NCBI GenBank assembly: GCA_018714895.1
Contig: DVMQ01000018.1
Location: 124,001-188,000, forward strand
From: Coprovicinus avistercoris
GTDB taxonomy: Bacteria > Actinomycetota > Coriobacteriia > Coriobacteriales > Atopobiaceae
Length of the DNA stretch: 64,000 nt
Reading direction: 5' to 3'
Part shown: positions 1 through 8,767 of the stretch, piece after piece
How the letters are laid out: every line of letters starts with the position of its first letter
Position numbering within the stretch: the stretch's first letter is position 1
Notes under the pieces: generated by a model
What the model was told of the DNA's origin: nothing
Database searches by the model: none
The model's input: the letters and a program-made list of their open reading frames with translations, nothing else
Translations under genes and position numbers: made by a program

Positions 1-1
1 T

Positions 2-1846
2 CTTGAGGCCTCTGGAAAGATTTATACCGTGCTCAAGATTGACGAGGTTTCCAACCTTGGCGCAGCACGTATTCGTATCCGTTCTCTGATGGCAGCCTTA
101 AATGAGCAGCGCGAAGAGCTTGAGGAGGAGGCAAAAGCTGGCCGTTTGCATGAAGCTGCACCGGTTGATGTGCGCATGGCAGACGGTTCTCTTGAGCATG
201 TGCGTCCGGCGTCCGAGCCTGGCGAAGACGCTCAGGTGCCGGTGTATCGTGAATCCGAGAGCGCTGCGTGGGATAAGGTCGAGTTTACCGAGGCAATGCG
301 TGAAGAGGGCTACACCATCCTTTGTCCGCAGATGGCACCCATTCACTTCGACCTGGTTGAGCCCATTATGCATGCCTACGGCTACAACATGGTGCTGCTG
401 CCCTCGGTTGACCACGGTGCTGTTGAGGCAGGCCTGAAGTATGTAAACAACGATATTTGCTATCCGTCTATTCTGGTAACCGGCCAGATTATGGAGGCTA
501 TCGAGAGCGGTAAATACGATCTCTCCAAGACTGCCGTTATTATTTCTCAGACGGGTGGTGGGTGCCGTGCAACCAACTACATCGCTCTTATCCGTAAGGC
601 CTTAAAGGATTCTGGGCATCCCGAGATTCCGGTTATTTCGCTTTCTGTTGCAAAGACGCTTGATGAGAAGAACTCCGGTTTTGACATCAAGAAGCCGGGC
701 CTTATCCTTCGCGCAGTATATGCCTTGCTGTATGGCGACCTTATTATGCAGCTGCTCTACCGCGTGCGTCCGTACGAAGCTCAAGAGGGATCAGCCAATG
801 CTCTGTACGACACCTTCATGGCGCGTGCGCGCGATTTGCTCCCCACTGTCGAGCGCAGTGGCTTCTACGACTTCTGTCGTGAAACCGTTGAGGCATTTGA
901 TGCGTTGCCGCTGGTAAATGACCGTTCCAAGCCTCGCGTTGGTGTTGTTGGAGAGATCCTTGTAAAGTTCCATCCAACTGCAAACAACCAGGTTGTTCAG
1001 GTTATTGAGTCCGAAGGCTGCGAGGCCAATGTTCCGGGACTGCTCGACTTCTTCCTGTTTGGTATGAGCAATCAGATAAATATGAAGCGCGAGCTGGGAA
1101 CTAAGTTCACAAGCCGTCTGACACACAAGGCAGGCATTGATCTTGTCCAGTCGATGCGTCGACCGATTGACAAAATGCTCGAGGCGAGTGAGCGTTTTGA
1201 GCCCTATGAGCCCATTCATGAATTGGCAGAGAAGGCCGAGCGCGTGCTTTCGCTGTGCAACACGATGGGTGAGGGTTGGCTGCTCACTGCTGAGATGATC
1301 GATCTGATTGAGCACGGAACACCCAACATCGTGTGCTGCTCACCCTTTGCCTGCTTGCCAAACCACGTTGTTGGCAAATCGGTGATCAAGCGTCTGCGCC
1401 AGATGCATCCCGAGAGCAATATTGTTGCTGTTGACTATGACCCGGGCGCCTCTGAGGTAAACCAGCTGAACCGTATTAAGCTGATGATCTCTGTTGCGAA
1501 GGAAAACTATCGCCGTTTGCACGAGCAGCAGGGAGGCGGCAAGGGCCTTGCGGAGGCTTTTGCTGACGATGCACGATCTGCAAACGAATTGAATGCATAT
1601 GGTGTAGACCCCAATGATGGCTTCCGTATCGAAAACCCTGCCGACCCTACCTTGCACGTAGTTTCTCCGTACGTTGAAGAGCCTTTTGCAGCCCAAGAAG
1701 GGGCAGGCACATCCTGCTCTGCTCATGGCTGTGGATCTGGTGAGGAACCTGCTCTCAATCTTTCTGATGAACAACTCGCTCGCATTGAGGCCGCTAAGCG
1801 TGCTGCTGCCGAGCGTGCTTCTGGAGTTGTAAACAGCAAGAAGTAG
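2..1846 (+). CDS. Acyl-CoA dehydratase activase-related protein, C-terminal part (5' end outside window)
   Basis: The reading frame is open from the first bases of the window, and the residues before the first GTG (position 29) read like family sequence leading into YTVLKIDEVSNLGAARIRIR. The gene therefore begins to the left and only the C-terminal ~614 residues are here. The fragment contains the 2-hydroxyacyl-CoA dehydratase-like region seen at the end of the giant protein at 40968-45662: both carry NDIC[FY]P, RVRPYE, VGE-L-FHP, FxCLPNHVVG and DYDP motifs in the same order. Family members couple ASKHA-type activase domains to a dehydratase-like half. The substrate is unknown. The tail has a Cys/Gly cluster (SCSAHGCGSG) and a Lys/Ala-rich helix that the 40.9 kb paralogue lacks. 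A strong terminator follows 35 bases after the stop. Confidence 0.85.
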   Translation, partial: LEASGKIYTVLKIDEVSNLGAARIRIRSLMAALNEQREELEEEAKAGRLHEAAPVDVRMADGSLEHVRPASEPGEDAQVPVYRESESAAWDKVEFTEAMREEGYTILCPQMAPIHFDLVEPIMHAYGYNMVLLPSVDHGAVEAGLKYVNNDICYPSILVTGQIMEAIESGKYDLSKTAVIISQTGGGCRATNYIALIRKALKDSGHPEIPVISLSVAKTLDEKNSGFDIKKPGLILRAVYALLYGDLIMQLLYRVRPYEAQEGSANALYDTFMARARDLLPTVERSGFYDFCRETVEAFDALPLVNDRSKPRVGVVGEILVKFHPTANNQVVQVIESEGCEANVPGLLDFFLFGMSNQINMKRELGTKFTSRLTHKAGIDLVQSMRRPIDKMLEASERFEPYEPIHELAEKAERVLSLCNTMGEGWLLTAEMIDLIEHGTPNIVCCSPFACLPNHVVGKSVIKRLRQMHPESNIVAVDYDPGASEVNQLNRIKLMISVAKENYRRLHEQQGGGKGLAEAFADDARSANELNAYGVDPNDGFRIENPADPTLHVVSPYVEEPFAAQEGAGTSCSAHGCGSGEEPALNLSDEQLARIEAAKRAAAERASGVVNSKK

Positions 1847-1880
1847 AGTTCTCCATATCACCATTTGGTATTTGAGTGAG

Positions 1881-1919
1881 AAAGCGTCTGTGCAAAAGAG
1901 CTGCACAGGCGCTTTTTTT
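1881..1919 (+). terminator. Rho-independent terminator after the activase-related gene
   Basis: A 14-base arm at 1881-1894 pairs with 1902-1915 (one G:U pair) around a 7-base loop. The 3' arm runs into seven T at 1913-1919. It separates the activase-related gene from the GntR operon. Confidence 0.9.
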
Positions 1920-1963
1920 GATATGTCCAGTCACCGAGTACATAAGAAATCTTAAAAAATATA

Positions 1964-1992
1964 TTGTGTATATACAGCATATACAGTATGCT
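1964..1992 (+). promoter_or_regulatory. Promoter with embedded repeats, likely GntR operator
   Basis: A -35-like TTGTGT (1964-1969) and a -10-like TATGCT (1987-1992) are 17 bases apart. The spacer consists of two copies of ATATACAG (1970-1977 and 1979-1986). A perfect 10-base palindrome, TGTATATACA, lies at 1967-1976. A regulator bound here would block RNA polymerase, as expected for self-repression of the following GntR-ABC operon. The promoter assignment is inferred from sequence only. Confidence 0.5.
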
Positions 1993-2103
1993 CAGATCAA
2001 GCAGAAGAGGACGCTCTGAAGCCAGGCCGGATATAAGGGACGCCTTACCGGTCAAAAGCAAATTTGCTTGCATGATTTTATAGGTGCAGGAGGAAATGGT
2101 CGG

Positions 2104-2478
2104 GTGGATATTGTCATCTCAAATTCGAGCGATAAGCCCATTTATGAGCAAATAGCTTCGCAGATAAAAGCTCTGATTCTCTCGGGTGAACTTAAAGAGG
2201 GAGAGCAACTGCCAAGTATTCGTGCCCTTGCAAATGGCTTGCGCGTCAGTGTTATTACCACGAAGCGTGCCTATGCCGATCTTGAAGCGGCGGGTCTTAT
2301 AGAGACGGTTCGCGGCAAGGGTTGTTTTGTTGCTGGTGGCAATGCAGAGCTCATACGAGAAGAACATTTGCGTGCAGTGGAAGCGCTCTTGGAGCAGGCT
2401 GTAAACGAAGGCCGTGCTCTTGGGCTTTCTGACGAAGAGCTTCTTGAGATGTTATCTACCATGATGGAAAGCGAGTAA
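2104..2478 (+). CDS. GntR family transcriptional regulator, YtrA subfamily
   Basis: A short regulator (124 aa) with an N-terminal winged helix-turn-helix (KPIYEQIASQIKALI, then GEQLPSIRALA and an RGKGCFV wing) and only a short C-terminal dimerisation tail (~40 aa). This is the YtrA-type layout, not the long FadR or HutC type. Such proteins normally repress the ABC transporter genes in their own operon. The GTG at 2104 is chosen because AGGAGG lies at 2088-2093. The frame is open upstream to a TTG at 2068, but that has no ribosome binding site and would add residues foreign to the family. The ABC ATPase gene starts two bases after the stop. Confidence 0.9.
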   Translation: MDIVISNSSDKPIYEQIASQIKALILSGELKEGEQLPSIRALANGLRVSVITTKRAYADLEAAGLIETVRGKGCFVAGGNAELIREEHLRAVEALLEQAVNEGRALGLSDEELLEMLSTMMESE

Positions 2479-2480
2479 GT

Positions 2481-3386
2481 ATGAGCGTCGCTGCCTTTGA
2501 GGATGAGGTGCTCATTTCAGCACACGATATTTCGAAACAGTATGACGGCTTTCGGTTGGATGGCGTTTCGCTTGAGGTTCACGAAGGTGAAGTTGTAGGT
2601 TTTATCGGGCAAAATGGCGCCGGTAAGTCCACGACTATTAAAGCGATACTTGGTCTTATCGCCCTTGATGGAGGTAAGGCAACACTGCTTGGGTGTGACT
2701 CCTCAACACTCTCAAAGAATAACGCGCGGGTAAAAGAGGGAGTTGGGGTCGTATTTGACACCGTTTCGGTACCAGGTCATTTGAAAGTGTCAGATGTTGG
2801 TCGAGTTTGTTCACGTGCATATAGAAACTGGAGCGCACAAAAGTTTGCCGAGTTTACCAAGCTATTCGATCTGGATGAGTCAAAAGCGGTAAAAGAGCTG
2901 TCCCGAGGAATGGGAATGAAGCTCAGTCTTGCTTGTGCGTTGAGCCATCAAACACGCGTGCTGATACTCGATGAAGCAACGGCGGGCCTCGATCCGATGG
3001 CTCGCGATGAAATACTCGACTTGCTCCTTGAGTATGTTGCCCAAGATGGTCATGGTGTGCTTCTCTCCAGCCACATAACGAGCGATCTAGAAAGAATTGC
3101 AGATAGGGTTGTGTGTATTGATAAAGGCCGCATTCTTTTTGATATGGAAAAAGACGCCATTACCGACGAGATGGGCATAGCTCATTGTCGTCTTGCAGAT
3201 TTTGAACGCGTGCTTGCAGCACAAAACGAAGGGGAGCAGGTGCGCTATCTGCGTCGAGACTACGGTATTGACCTCTGTGTTCCTCATAGATACGACTTTT
3301 TGCGGCGCTATCCAGAAATCCCCTGTGATCGTATGACGATTGATGAATATATGACATTCATCTTGAAAGGTGGTGTGCGTCAATGA
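2481..3386 (+). CDS. ABC transporter ATP-binding protein (YtrB-like)
   Basis: ATPase subunit (301 aa) of an exporter-type ABC system. Visible motifs: Walker A GQNGAGKST near residue 43, a degenerate signature LSRGMGMKLSLA, Walker B VLILDEATAGLDP and the H-loop SSH. The C-terminal ~85 residues follow the NBD and resemble the tails of YtrB/CcmA-like ATPases. It lies between a YtrA-type regulator and an ABC-2 permease, and its end overlaps the permease start by four bases (ATGA), so the three are probably one operon. The cargo is unknown; such modules often respond to cell-wall-active compounds. Confidence 0.9.
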   Translation: MSVAAFEDEVLISAHDISKQYDGFRLDGVSLEVHEGEVVGFIGQNGAGKSTTIKAILGLIALDGGKATLLGCDSSTLSKNNARVKEGVGVVFDTVSVPGHLKVSDVGRVCSRAYRNWSAQKFAEFTKLFDLDESKAVKELSRGMGMKLSLACALSHQTRVLILDEATAGLDPMARDEILDLLLEYVAQDGHGVLLSSHITSDLERIADRVVCIDKGRILFDMEKDAITDEMGIAHCRLADFERVLAAQNEGEQVRYLRRDYGIDLCVPHRYDFLRRYPEIPCDRMTIDEYMTFILKGGVRQ

Positions 3387-4108
3387 GGCGTGCCTACTTG
3401 ATTGAAATGACTGTTCTGCGCGACTATGCTCGTCAGCTGCTGGGTCTTGGCTTATTTATTGCTATTTGTCTCAGCGTGGGTATGCACTCGATTGTGGCTG
3501 TACCAGGTCTTCTCTGCATGCTGTATTTCATCATGGGGGCGCTCTCTACGGCCGCCTATGACGAGCAAAACAACTGGGGGCTTTACCGGCTTACCTTGCC
3601 GGTCAGCCGCCGCGATGTCATTCTTGGTCGGTATGCCGTAATAGTTACCCTGGGCATTTCCGGGATGCTTGTTGGGCTTATCGGCACCCTTGGATTGAGT
3701 GTTGTTATTTCTGTTCTTAACGTATCTTCGGATATTCAGTTGGTGTTTGCTCTTACGCAGGAGCATGTGATGACGGCGATATTCACGATGATGTTTTGCA
3801 TGCTCATGGGGGTTGTTGTTGCGAGTGTAGAAACTCCTATTTACGTTCGTTTTGGGCAGACAAAAGCGACGCAATGGGTTCCGCTTATTACTATTGTGCT
3901 TTTTATAGCGCCATTTCTTCTCTTTGGTGGAAGTGGTTTGTTCGAAAGCGGTGCCATTTCAATGGAATCATTAAGGCAACTCTTTGCATTTTTGGAGACA
4001 CCGCAGGGCCTTGTTGTGTGGTGTGTGGTAGCAATTGTGATTGCAGCTCTTGTTCTTACGCTTTCTATTACTGTTTCTATCAAACTGTATGAAAGACGAG
4101 AATTGTAA
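3383..4108 (+). CDS. ABC-2 type transporter permease
   Basis: An integral membrane protein of 241 aa with about six hydrophobic segments and a short cytoplasmic N-terminus. Between the second and third segments is an amphipathic stretch, YDEQNNWGLYRLTLPVSRRD, typical of ABC-2 membrane subunits, in which the ATPase coupling helix precedes a TLPVSR-type motif. It overlaps the ATPase gene by four bases, implying translational coupling. It probably forms the membrane channel with that ATPase. Substrate unknown. Confidence 0.85.
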   Translation: MRRAYLIEMTVLRDYARQLLGLGLFIAICLSVGMHSIVAVPGLLCMLYFIMGALSTAAYDEQNNWGLYRLTLPVSRRDVILGRYAVIVTLGISGMLVGLIGTLGLSVVISVLNVSSDIQLVFALTQEHVMTAIFTMMFCMLMGVVVASVETPIYVRFGQTKATQWVPLITIVLFIAPFLLFGGSGLFESGAISMESLRQLFAFLETPQGLVVWCVVAIVIAALVLTLSITVSIKLYERREL

Positions 4109-4118
4109 CGATACGTAT

Positions 4119-4145
4119 AAGTTGTAAGCATATGCACAACTTTAA
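4119..4145 (+). terminator. Weak hairpin after the GntR-ABC operon
   Basis: A 7-base arm AAGTTGT (4119-4125) pairs with ACAACTT (4136-4142) around a loop containing GCATATGC. Only a short T/A-rich tail follows, so it may be an inefficient terminator. Confidence 0.35.
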
Positions 4146-4154
4146 AACCATCTT

Positions 4155-4182
4155 TTGAATGCTGCATATATCGCGGTACCAT
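4155..4182 (+). promoter_or_regulatory. Putative promoter for pepT
   Basis: TTGAAT (4155-4160) and TACCAT (4177-4182) are separated by 16 bases and end about 44 bases before the pepT start. Consensus match only. Confidence 0.35.
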
Positions 4183-4225
4183 CGGGGTGATAGACAATTA
4201 ATCCCAATACGAAAGGGCAGCAGCT

Positions 4226-5482
4226 ATGGAAGATGGGTCCAGAAGCGATGTTTTAGAGAGATTCCTTCGGTATGTTCAGGTGGATTCTCAATCTGATGAA
4301 CACCAAGAAAATCAGACACCTTCAACTGCTTGCCAGCATGACATGGCACGTCTGCTTGCAGAGGAGCTGCGCGAACTTGGTTGTGCCGATGCACAAGCAG
4401 ATGAGCACGCCTACGTTACTGCTCATTTTCCGGCAAGCGAAGGTTTAGAAGATCTCCCGGCACTTGGACTCTGTGCCCACATAGATACCTCGCCCGATGC
4501 CCCAGCCTCAGGTGTGCGCCCGCATGTGGTGCACTATGAGGGAGGCCCTTTGGTTGCAGGTGTGGTAAATGGCACAACCATTCAAACCACACCAGAAGAG
4601 GTGCCAGACCTCAAACAGTTTGTTGGCTTGGACATTGTGTGCTCAGACGGATCGACGCTCTTGGGAGCAGATGATAAGGCCGGCGTTGCTGCCATTGTTG
4701 CTCTTATGGCCCGGCTGGCGAAGGATCCTTCGCTCAAGCACCCTCGTCTCGCGATTGCCTTTGTGCCCGACGAGGAGATTGGTCATGGTGCAAGCCTGCT
4801 CGATCTGAACAGCTTTGGTGCGCCTTGGGCATACACCGTGGATGGCGAGGCGTTGGGTGAGTTTAACTATGAGTGTTTTTCTGCGGCATCTGCGCAGATA
4901 ACGGCTCACGGAACAATGGTTCATCCGGGCAGCGCAAAGAATATTATGGTAAATGCTCTCACACTTTTAAGAGAGTTTGATTCGTTGCTGCCAGAATGGG
5001 AGCGTCCGGAGCATACAGAAGGGCGTGAAGGGTATTATCACGCCACCGAACTTAATGGCACCGCTGGTGAGGCAACCATCTCATATATCATTCGCGATTT
5101 TGACGACCAGCGCTTTGAAGAGCGTCAGCAGACAATGCGCGATGTTGTCGCGTTTCTCAATAACAAATATGGCGCCGGTACGCTTGAGATTGAGCTGCAC
5201 GAGCAGTACCGGAACATGGGGAACCATTTTAAGGATCGCGAGTTCCTTATTACAAATGCACTTGAAGCCAATCGCGAGGTAGGGGTTGAGCCATTTATCG
5301 TGGCGGTGCGTGGCGGCACTGATGGCGCTCGTCTTACTTTCCGTGGCCTTCCATGCCCCAACATTGCTACCGGTGGGTATAACGCTCATTCAGTTCGGGA
5401 ATTTGTGCCGGTTGCCAGTTTGGAGAAGACCGTCGATATTCTCGAACACCTGGTAGCAAAGTTCACCGTGCCACAACAGTAA
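4226..5482 (+). CDS. pepT: Peptidase T (tripeptide aminopeptidase, M20B)
   Basis: A cytosolic zinc aminopeptidase (418 aa, usual PepT length) that removes the N-terminal residue of tripeptides. The M20 metal and catalytic motifs are intact: AHIDTSPDAP (H85, D87), LLGADDKAG (D149/D150), PDEEIGHG (general-base E183 and metal E184), VDGEALGEFNYE (D206) and a C-terminal ATGGYNAHS histidine. The dimerisation domain lies between residues ~210 and 330. A GAAAGGG ribosome binding site precedes the ATG. Two HAD phosphatase genes follow on the same strand. Confidence 0.95.
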   Translation: MEDGSRSDVLERFLRYVQVDSQSDEHQENQTPSTACQHDMARLLAEELRELGCADAQADEHAYVTAHFPASEGLEDLPALGLCAHIDTSPDAPASGVRPHVVHYEGGPLVAGVVNGTTIQTTPEEVPDLKQFVGLDIVCSDGSTLLGADDKAGVAAIVALMARLAKDPSLKHPRLAIAFVPDEEIGHGASLLDLNSFGAPWAYTVDGEALGEFNYECFSAASAQITAHGTMVHPGSAKNIMVNALTLLREFDSLLPEWERPEHTEGREGYYHATELNGTAGEATISYIIRDFDDQRFEERQQTMRDVVAFLNNKYGAGTLEIELHEQYRNMGNHFKDREFLITNALEANREVGVEPFIVAVRGGTDGARLTFRGLPCPNIATGGYNAHSVREFVPVASLEKTVDILEHLVAKFTVPQQ

Positions 5483-5521
5483 AAATCCGCAGCAAGCACG
5501 AAGCTAACCTACGGAGGAAGC

Positions 5522-6370
5522 ATGATAAAACTCGTTCTGACTGACCTCGACAATACCATTGTGCCATTCGGAGCGGAGGAAGTAAGCGATCGTGGAATGC
5601 ACGCTATCCATGCGCTTGCCGATCAGGGTATTCGGTTTGGACCGGCAAGCGGCAGGGCTTTGGGCAGCTTGCGACGCTTCTTCCGATTTGATGATGTGTG
5701 CACACAAACTGCAGTGGCTTCAAATGGTCTGGAAGTTTATGCCGATGGGCAGCTGGTAGCAGCCTGGGAATTTGATAGAGATATTCTTGAAAAAACGGTA
5801 GAAGCTTTGCGTGATGTGCCTTCAGCTGCACTTGTTGTTGAGAATCCCGACGATGAAGCGACGCCGCCCGTTTTGGTTGGCTTGGGGTCTGTTCCCTGTG
5901 CTCTCATGGACAATTCGCTTGTCTTTCCCTATGGCTATGAGGTTTCGGATGCCATACCAGATGATTGGCGTTTGACGAAAGTCTCATTCTGCTATGACGC
6001 AGCTTATGTAACACGGGAAGAGATGGAAGCAATCCTTGCAGCGGTTTACCCCGATCTCGATCCACGCAAGTCCATCAATGATTGGTTTGATGTTGCGCCG
6101 AAAGGATGGAGTAAGGCTAACGGCGTGCGTGCTTTGGCGGCATCATTGGGTATATCGCTAGATGATGTGGTGGTCTTTGGCGACAACCTCAATGATCTCG
6201 AAATGCTACAGCTTGTTCCTCATTCCGTAGCTGTATCCAATGCGGTGCCTGAGGCGGCAGCTGCTGCTCGATATCACATAGGGGCTTCTTCTGATGATGC
6301 TGTTGCAAAAGCCATGGAAGAAATTGCCGCTGCGACTGCCGAAGGTTCAATGCCACGTTTTATGCGATAA
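5522..6370 (+). CDS. Cof-type HAD-IIB family phosphatase
   Basis: A HAD hydrolase (282 aa) with motif I LTDLDNT at the N-terminus, motif II in GPASGRAL, a type IIB cap in the middle and motif III/IV GWSKANGVRAL...VVVFGDNLNDLEML. The family dephosphorylates sugar phosphates and similar metabolites, and the substrate cannot be assigned from sequence. GGAGGA stands seven bases before the ATG. The second HAD gene begins 27 bases downstream, so the two are probably co-transcribed paralogues. Confidence 0.9.
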   Translation: MIKLVLTDLDNTIVPFGAEEVSDRGMHAIHALADQGIRFGPASGRALGSLRRFFRFDDVCTQTAVASNGLEVYADGQLVAAWEFDRDILEKTVEALRDVPSAALVVENPDDEATPPVLVGLGSVPCALMDNSLVFPYGYEVSDAIPDDWRLTKVSFCYDAAYVTREEMEAILAAVYPDLDPRKSINDWFDVAPKGWSKANGVRALAASLGISLDDVVVFGDNLNDLEMLQLVPHSVAVSNAVPEAAAAARYHIGASSDDAVAKAMEEIAAATAEGSMPRFMR

Positions 6371-6397
6371 GACTTGGTTTCATTCAGAGGAGGAACT

Positions 6398-7195
6398 GTG
6401 ATTAAACTCATTGCTTCCGATATGGACGGTACGCTTCTTGACGAACATTCTCAGGTGCCACCTGAGACATACGATCTTATTCTTGGCCTTCGTGAGCATG
6501 GTGTTCGTTTTGCTGTGAGTTCAGGACGTCGTTATGACACGCTCTGCGAATTCTTTGCCCCAGTGATTGACCAGATGGATTTTGTCGCCTCCAATGGTGC
6601 GCAAGTGTATGTTGATGGACGGATGGTAGATCGAGAAGTGTTTAGCCATAGCGCCATTTTGCGCTTGGAAGAAATTATTCGCTTCTTCGACTGCTTGCAT
6701 CTGGTGCTTTTTGATCGTACCAGCAGCTTTTTGTTTGATGACACTGAGATATACGAGCGTGAGATTGATAAAGACTTGCCGCGCGCATGCCGTGTCTACA
6801 AAACCCCTGGTCCAGAAGTTAATATTCTCAAGGCTTCTATCTACTGCGATGACCATGACAAGACCATGGATATGGCATATGCGCTGAGTCGCGAGCTTTC
6901 CGATAAGTTTGTGTTTGCACCTTCGGGTTCTAAATGGATTGATGTTATGCAGCTGGGTGTTACAAAAGCAACAGGCATCCAACAAGTAATGCACGCGCAT
7001 AACATTACTGCTGATGAGGTTATGGCATTTGGTGACGCCATGAACGATTACGAGATTCTTCGTATGGTGGGCGATGCTTGCGCCATGGGTAATGCGCGTT
7101 ATGCGATCCGACAAATCTCTAACCGTGTTGTTGGAACAAACGTCGAACATGGTGTTCAGCAAGAAATGCGTCGCTTGCTGGAGTCGCTCTCATAG
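6398..7195 (+). CDS. Cof-type HAD-IIB family phosphatase
   Basis: A second Cof-like HAD phosphatase (265 aa). Motif I is ASDMDGTLLD, motif II VSSGRRYDTL, and motif III/IV GVTKATGIQ followed by FGDAMNDYEIL. The GTG at 6398 is chosen because AGAGGAGG occupies 6386-6393 and the protein then begins MIKLIASDMDGT, standard for the family. An in-frame TTG at 6374 lacks a ribosome binding site. The sequence is clearly divergent from the preceding HAD protein, so the substrates may differ. Confidence 0.9.
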   Translation: MIKLIASDMDGTLLDEHSQVPPETYDLILGLREHGVRFAVSSGRRYDTLCEFFAPVIDQMDFVASNGAQVYVDGRMVDREVFSHSAILRLEEIIRFFDCLHLVLFDRTSSFLFDDTEIYEREIDKDLPRACRVYKTPGPEVNILKASIYCDDHDKTMDMAYALSRELSDKFVFAPSGSKWIDVMQLGVTKATGIQQVMHAHNITADEVMAFGDAMNDYEILRMVGDACAMGNARYAIRQISNRVVGTNVEHGVQQEMRRLLESLS

Positions 7196-7231
7196 CGTGT
7201 TTGACGGAAGATAAAACAGGAAAGGCTGCCC

Positions 7232-8629
7232 ATGACAACTGAGGAGCACAACAATCTGGATGAGGGACAAAATCCAGTAGAAGAAGACCTTCATGATGAG
7301 AAGGACTCCTCAGTTGAGGCGGAAGAGGCCGTTTCTGAGGAAAGCGTTGATGACGAGCCTGGTCATACACAGGCTCGTGCCACGGTAGTTTTGGGGGACG
7401 AAGAAGAGCTGGCAGCTGCCGCAGAAAAAGCAGCCGCTCAAGAAAAACCAGCAGCCTCGGCCCAGCTTATTAATCGTATTAAGGCGCTGTTCGGACGGCT
7501 TCCAAATTGGATGCCAATAGCAGGCCTCACGCTTATTGGTGTTGTGGCAATTGTTGCAATTGTCGCCACGCTTGTGTTACCGCCATCGCTTACACAAGAC
7601 CAGATCTTGTCAGATTTTGATGCGCCATCTGTTGCCGCAAAGGGTCTTACCAATTCCGTTTATGCTTCTAACACTGGTTATCGTCTCAAGGACGAAAAGG
7701 TGGTTTCTGTAAGCAACAATGGTGCGGAAGCGCGTGTTGCTACCGTAAAAGCCACTTTTGTAAATGAGAGTTTTGAGGTTGAGGTATCCGCGATCATTGA
7801 CTATGAGTTGTCTGACAGAACGTGGATGGAGCATCAGCCAACTATTACAGAAGTAAAGGCCACGCCCATTGCCGGAGTAAACGACGATGCTGTTTTAGCA
7901 GATATAGATACGATTCTCTCTGCCGCCGGCTCACAGGATGGCGTAACACTTGAAAGCATTTATACGGGCGGATCTTTTACTGTTGATAAAAGCACGCTCG
8001 ATGTGGGTGATGACGCAACAACATCGACAGTTGAGATTGCTGCTGAACGAGTGCGGTCACTCTATAAGTATTCCGGAACTATAACAGCTCATTTTGAGTT
8101 TGTTCCAGGCAAAGCCTCAAGTGATGCAGGCTCTTGGAAGCTTGTGTCGGTTGATGTGAGCGATAACGCCTATGCTCGGTCTCAAGCTTCCATCCTGGGA
8201 ACTTGGGAGGGAACGCTGGAGTCAACCGAAACATCCAATTTCATTCTGGATATAGGCCGTTGTTGGGCAGGGGGTAGCACTCCACTTTCCTTAGAGGTAA
8301 CGGCTTTTGATCCCGATAGCGGTCAGATGACATGCAATCTTTCCTTTGTTTCTCATAATCATGGTGGGCTTGGATCAGACGCAGATACTACCGATGGCGA
8401 TGCTGCGGTAGAGATATCCGATGCGACAATCATGCTTGACCCAGATACTCTTACAGGTTCGTGGACACCGCCTACGGGAGATCGTTCTCAGGGAGCATAC
8501 CGTGTGCAATTCCGTAACACCGATGGCGTATGGCGTGTGATTATAACCAGTGGTGTTGCAGGAAGTGATGGGTTGTTGCCCTTTGGCTATACCACGTTTA
8601 CCGATACCTATGTGTTGGAGCGCGTATAG
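7232..8629 (+). CDS. Single-pass membrane protein with acidic N-terminus, unknown function
   Basis: A protein of 465 aa that I do not recognise. Residues 1-72 are very acidic, Ala/Glu-rich and probably disordered in the cytoplasm. A single transmembrane helix spans ~94-116, and ~345 residues follow outside. That part looks beta-rich: VATVKATFVNESFEVEVSAIIDY and TGSWTPPTGDRS resemble repeated cell-surface domains. There is no LPXTG or lipobox. The layout (cytoplasmic tail, one helix, extracellular beta region) resembles the proteins at 25454 and 62289. A terminal LERV ends just before the promoter of the initiator tRNA. Confidence 0.75.
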   Translation: MTTEEHNNLDEGQNPVEEDLHDEKDSSVEAEEAVSEESVDDEPGHTQARATVVLGDEEELAAAAEKAAAQEKPAASAQLINRIKALFGRLPNWMPIAGLTLIGVVAIVAIVATLVLPPSLTQDQILSDFDAPSVAAKGLTNSVYASNTGYRLKDEKVVSVSNNGAEARVATVKATFVNESFEVEVSAIIDYELSDRTWMEHQPTITEVKATPIAGVNDDAVLADIDTILSAAGSQDGVTLESIYTGGSFTVDKSTLDVGDDATTSTVEIAAERVRSLYKYSGTITAHFEFVPGKASSDAGSWKLVSVDVSDNAYARSQASILGTWEGTLESTETSNFILDIGRCWAGGSTPLSLEVTAFDPDSGQMTCNLSFVSHNHGGLGSDADTTDGDAAVEISDATIMLDPDTLTGSWTPPTGDRSQGAYRVQFRNTDGVWRVIITSGVAGSDGLLPFGYTTFTDTYVLERV

Positions 8630-8710
8630 TGCGTTTTAATGCAAGGCGTATGAGCACACTTGTTTGATGTTGGTTTGATGTGAAGATCTCTCCATATTCT
8701 GAGGTTCATG

Positions 8711-8739
8711 TTGACTTTAGTGTTTGAGATCTGTAATGT
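8711..8739 (+). promoter_or_regulatory. Promoter of the initiator tRNA gene
   Basis: TTGACT (8711-8716) and TAATGT (8734-8739) with a 17-base spacer, ending 28 bases before the tRNA. A strong consensus match in a gene-free stretch. Confidence 0.6.
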
Positions 8740-8767
8740 ATTCAGTTGCGCAAAGGCGCATACATAT

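Noticed and set aside
1340..1906. Open minus-strand frame of ~188 codons opposite the activase-related gene
   Set aside because: It lies inside a well-supported coding region, has no ribosome binding site, and reads as low-quality Arg/Ser/Leu-rich sequence; an antisense shadow.
4171..4187. CGCGGTACCATCGGGGT resembling a reverse-strand T-box motif
   Set aside because: A minus-strand T-box here would read into the 3' end of an ABC permease gene on the opposite strand. The match is partial.
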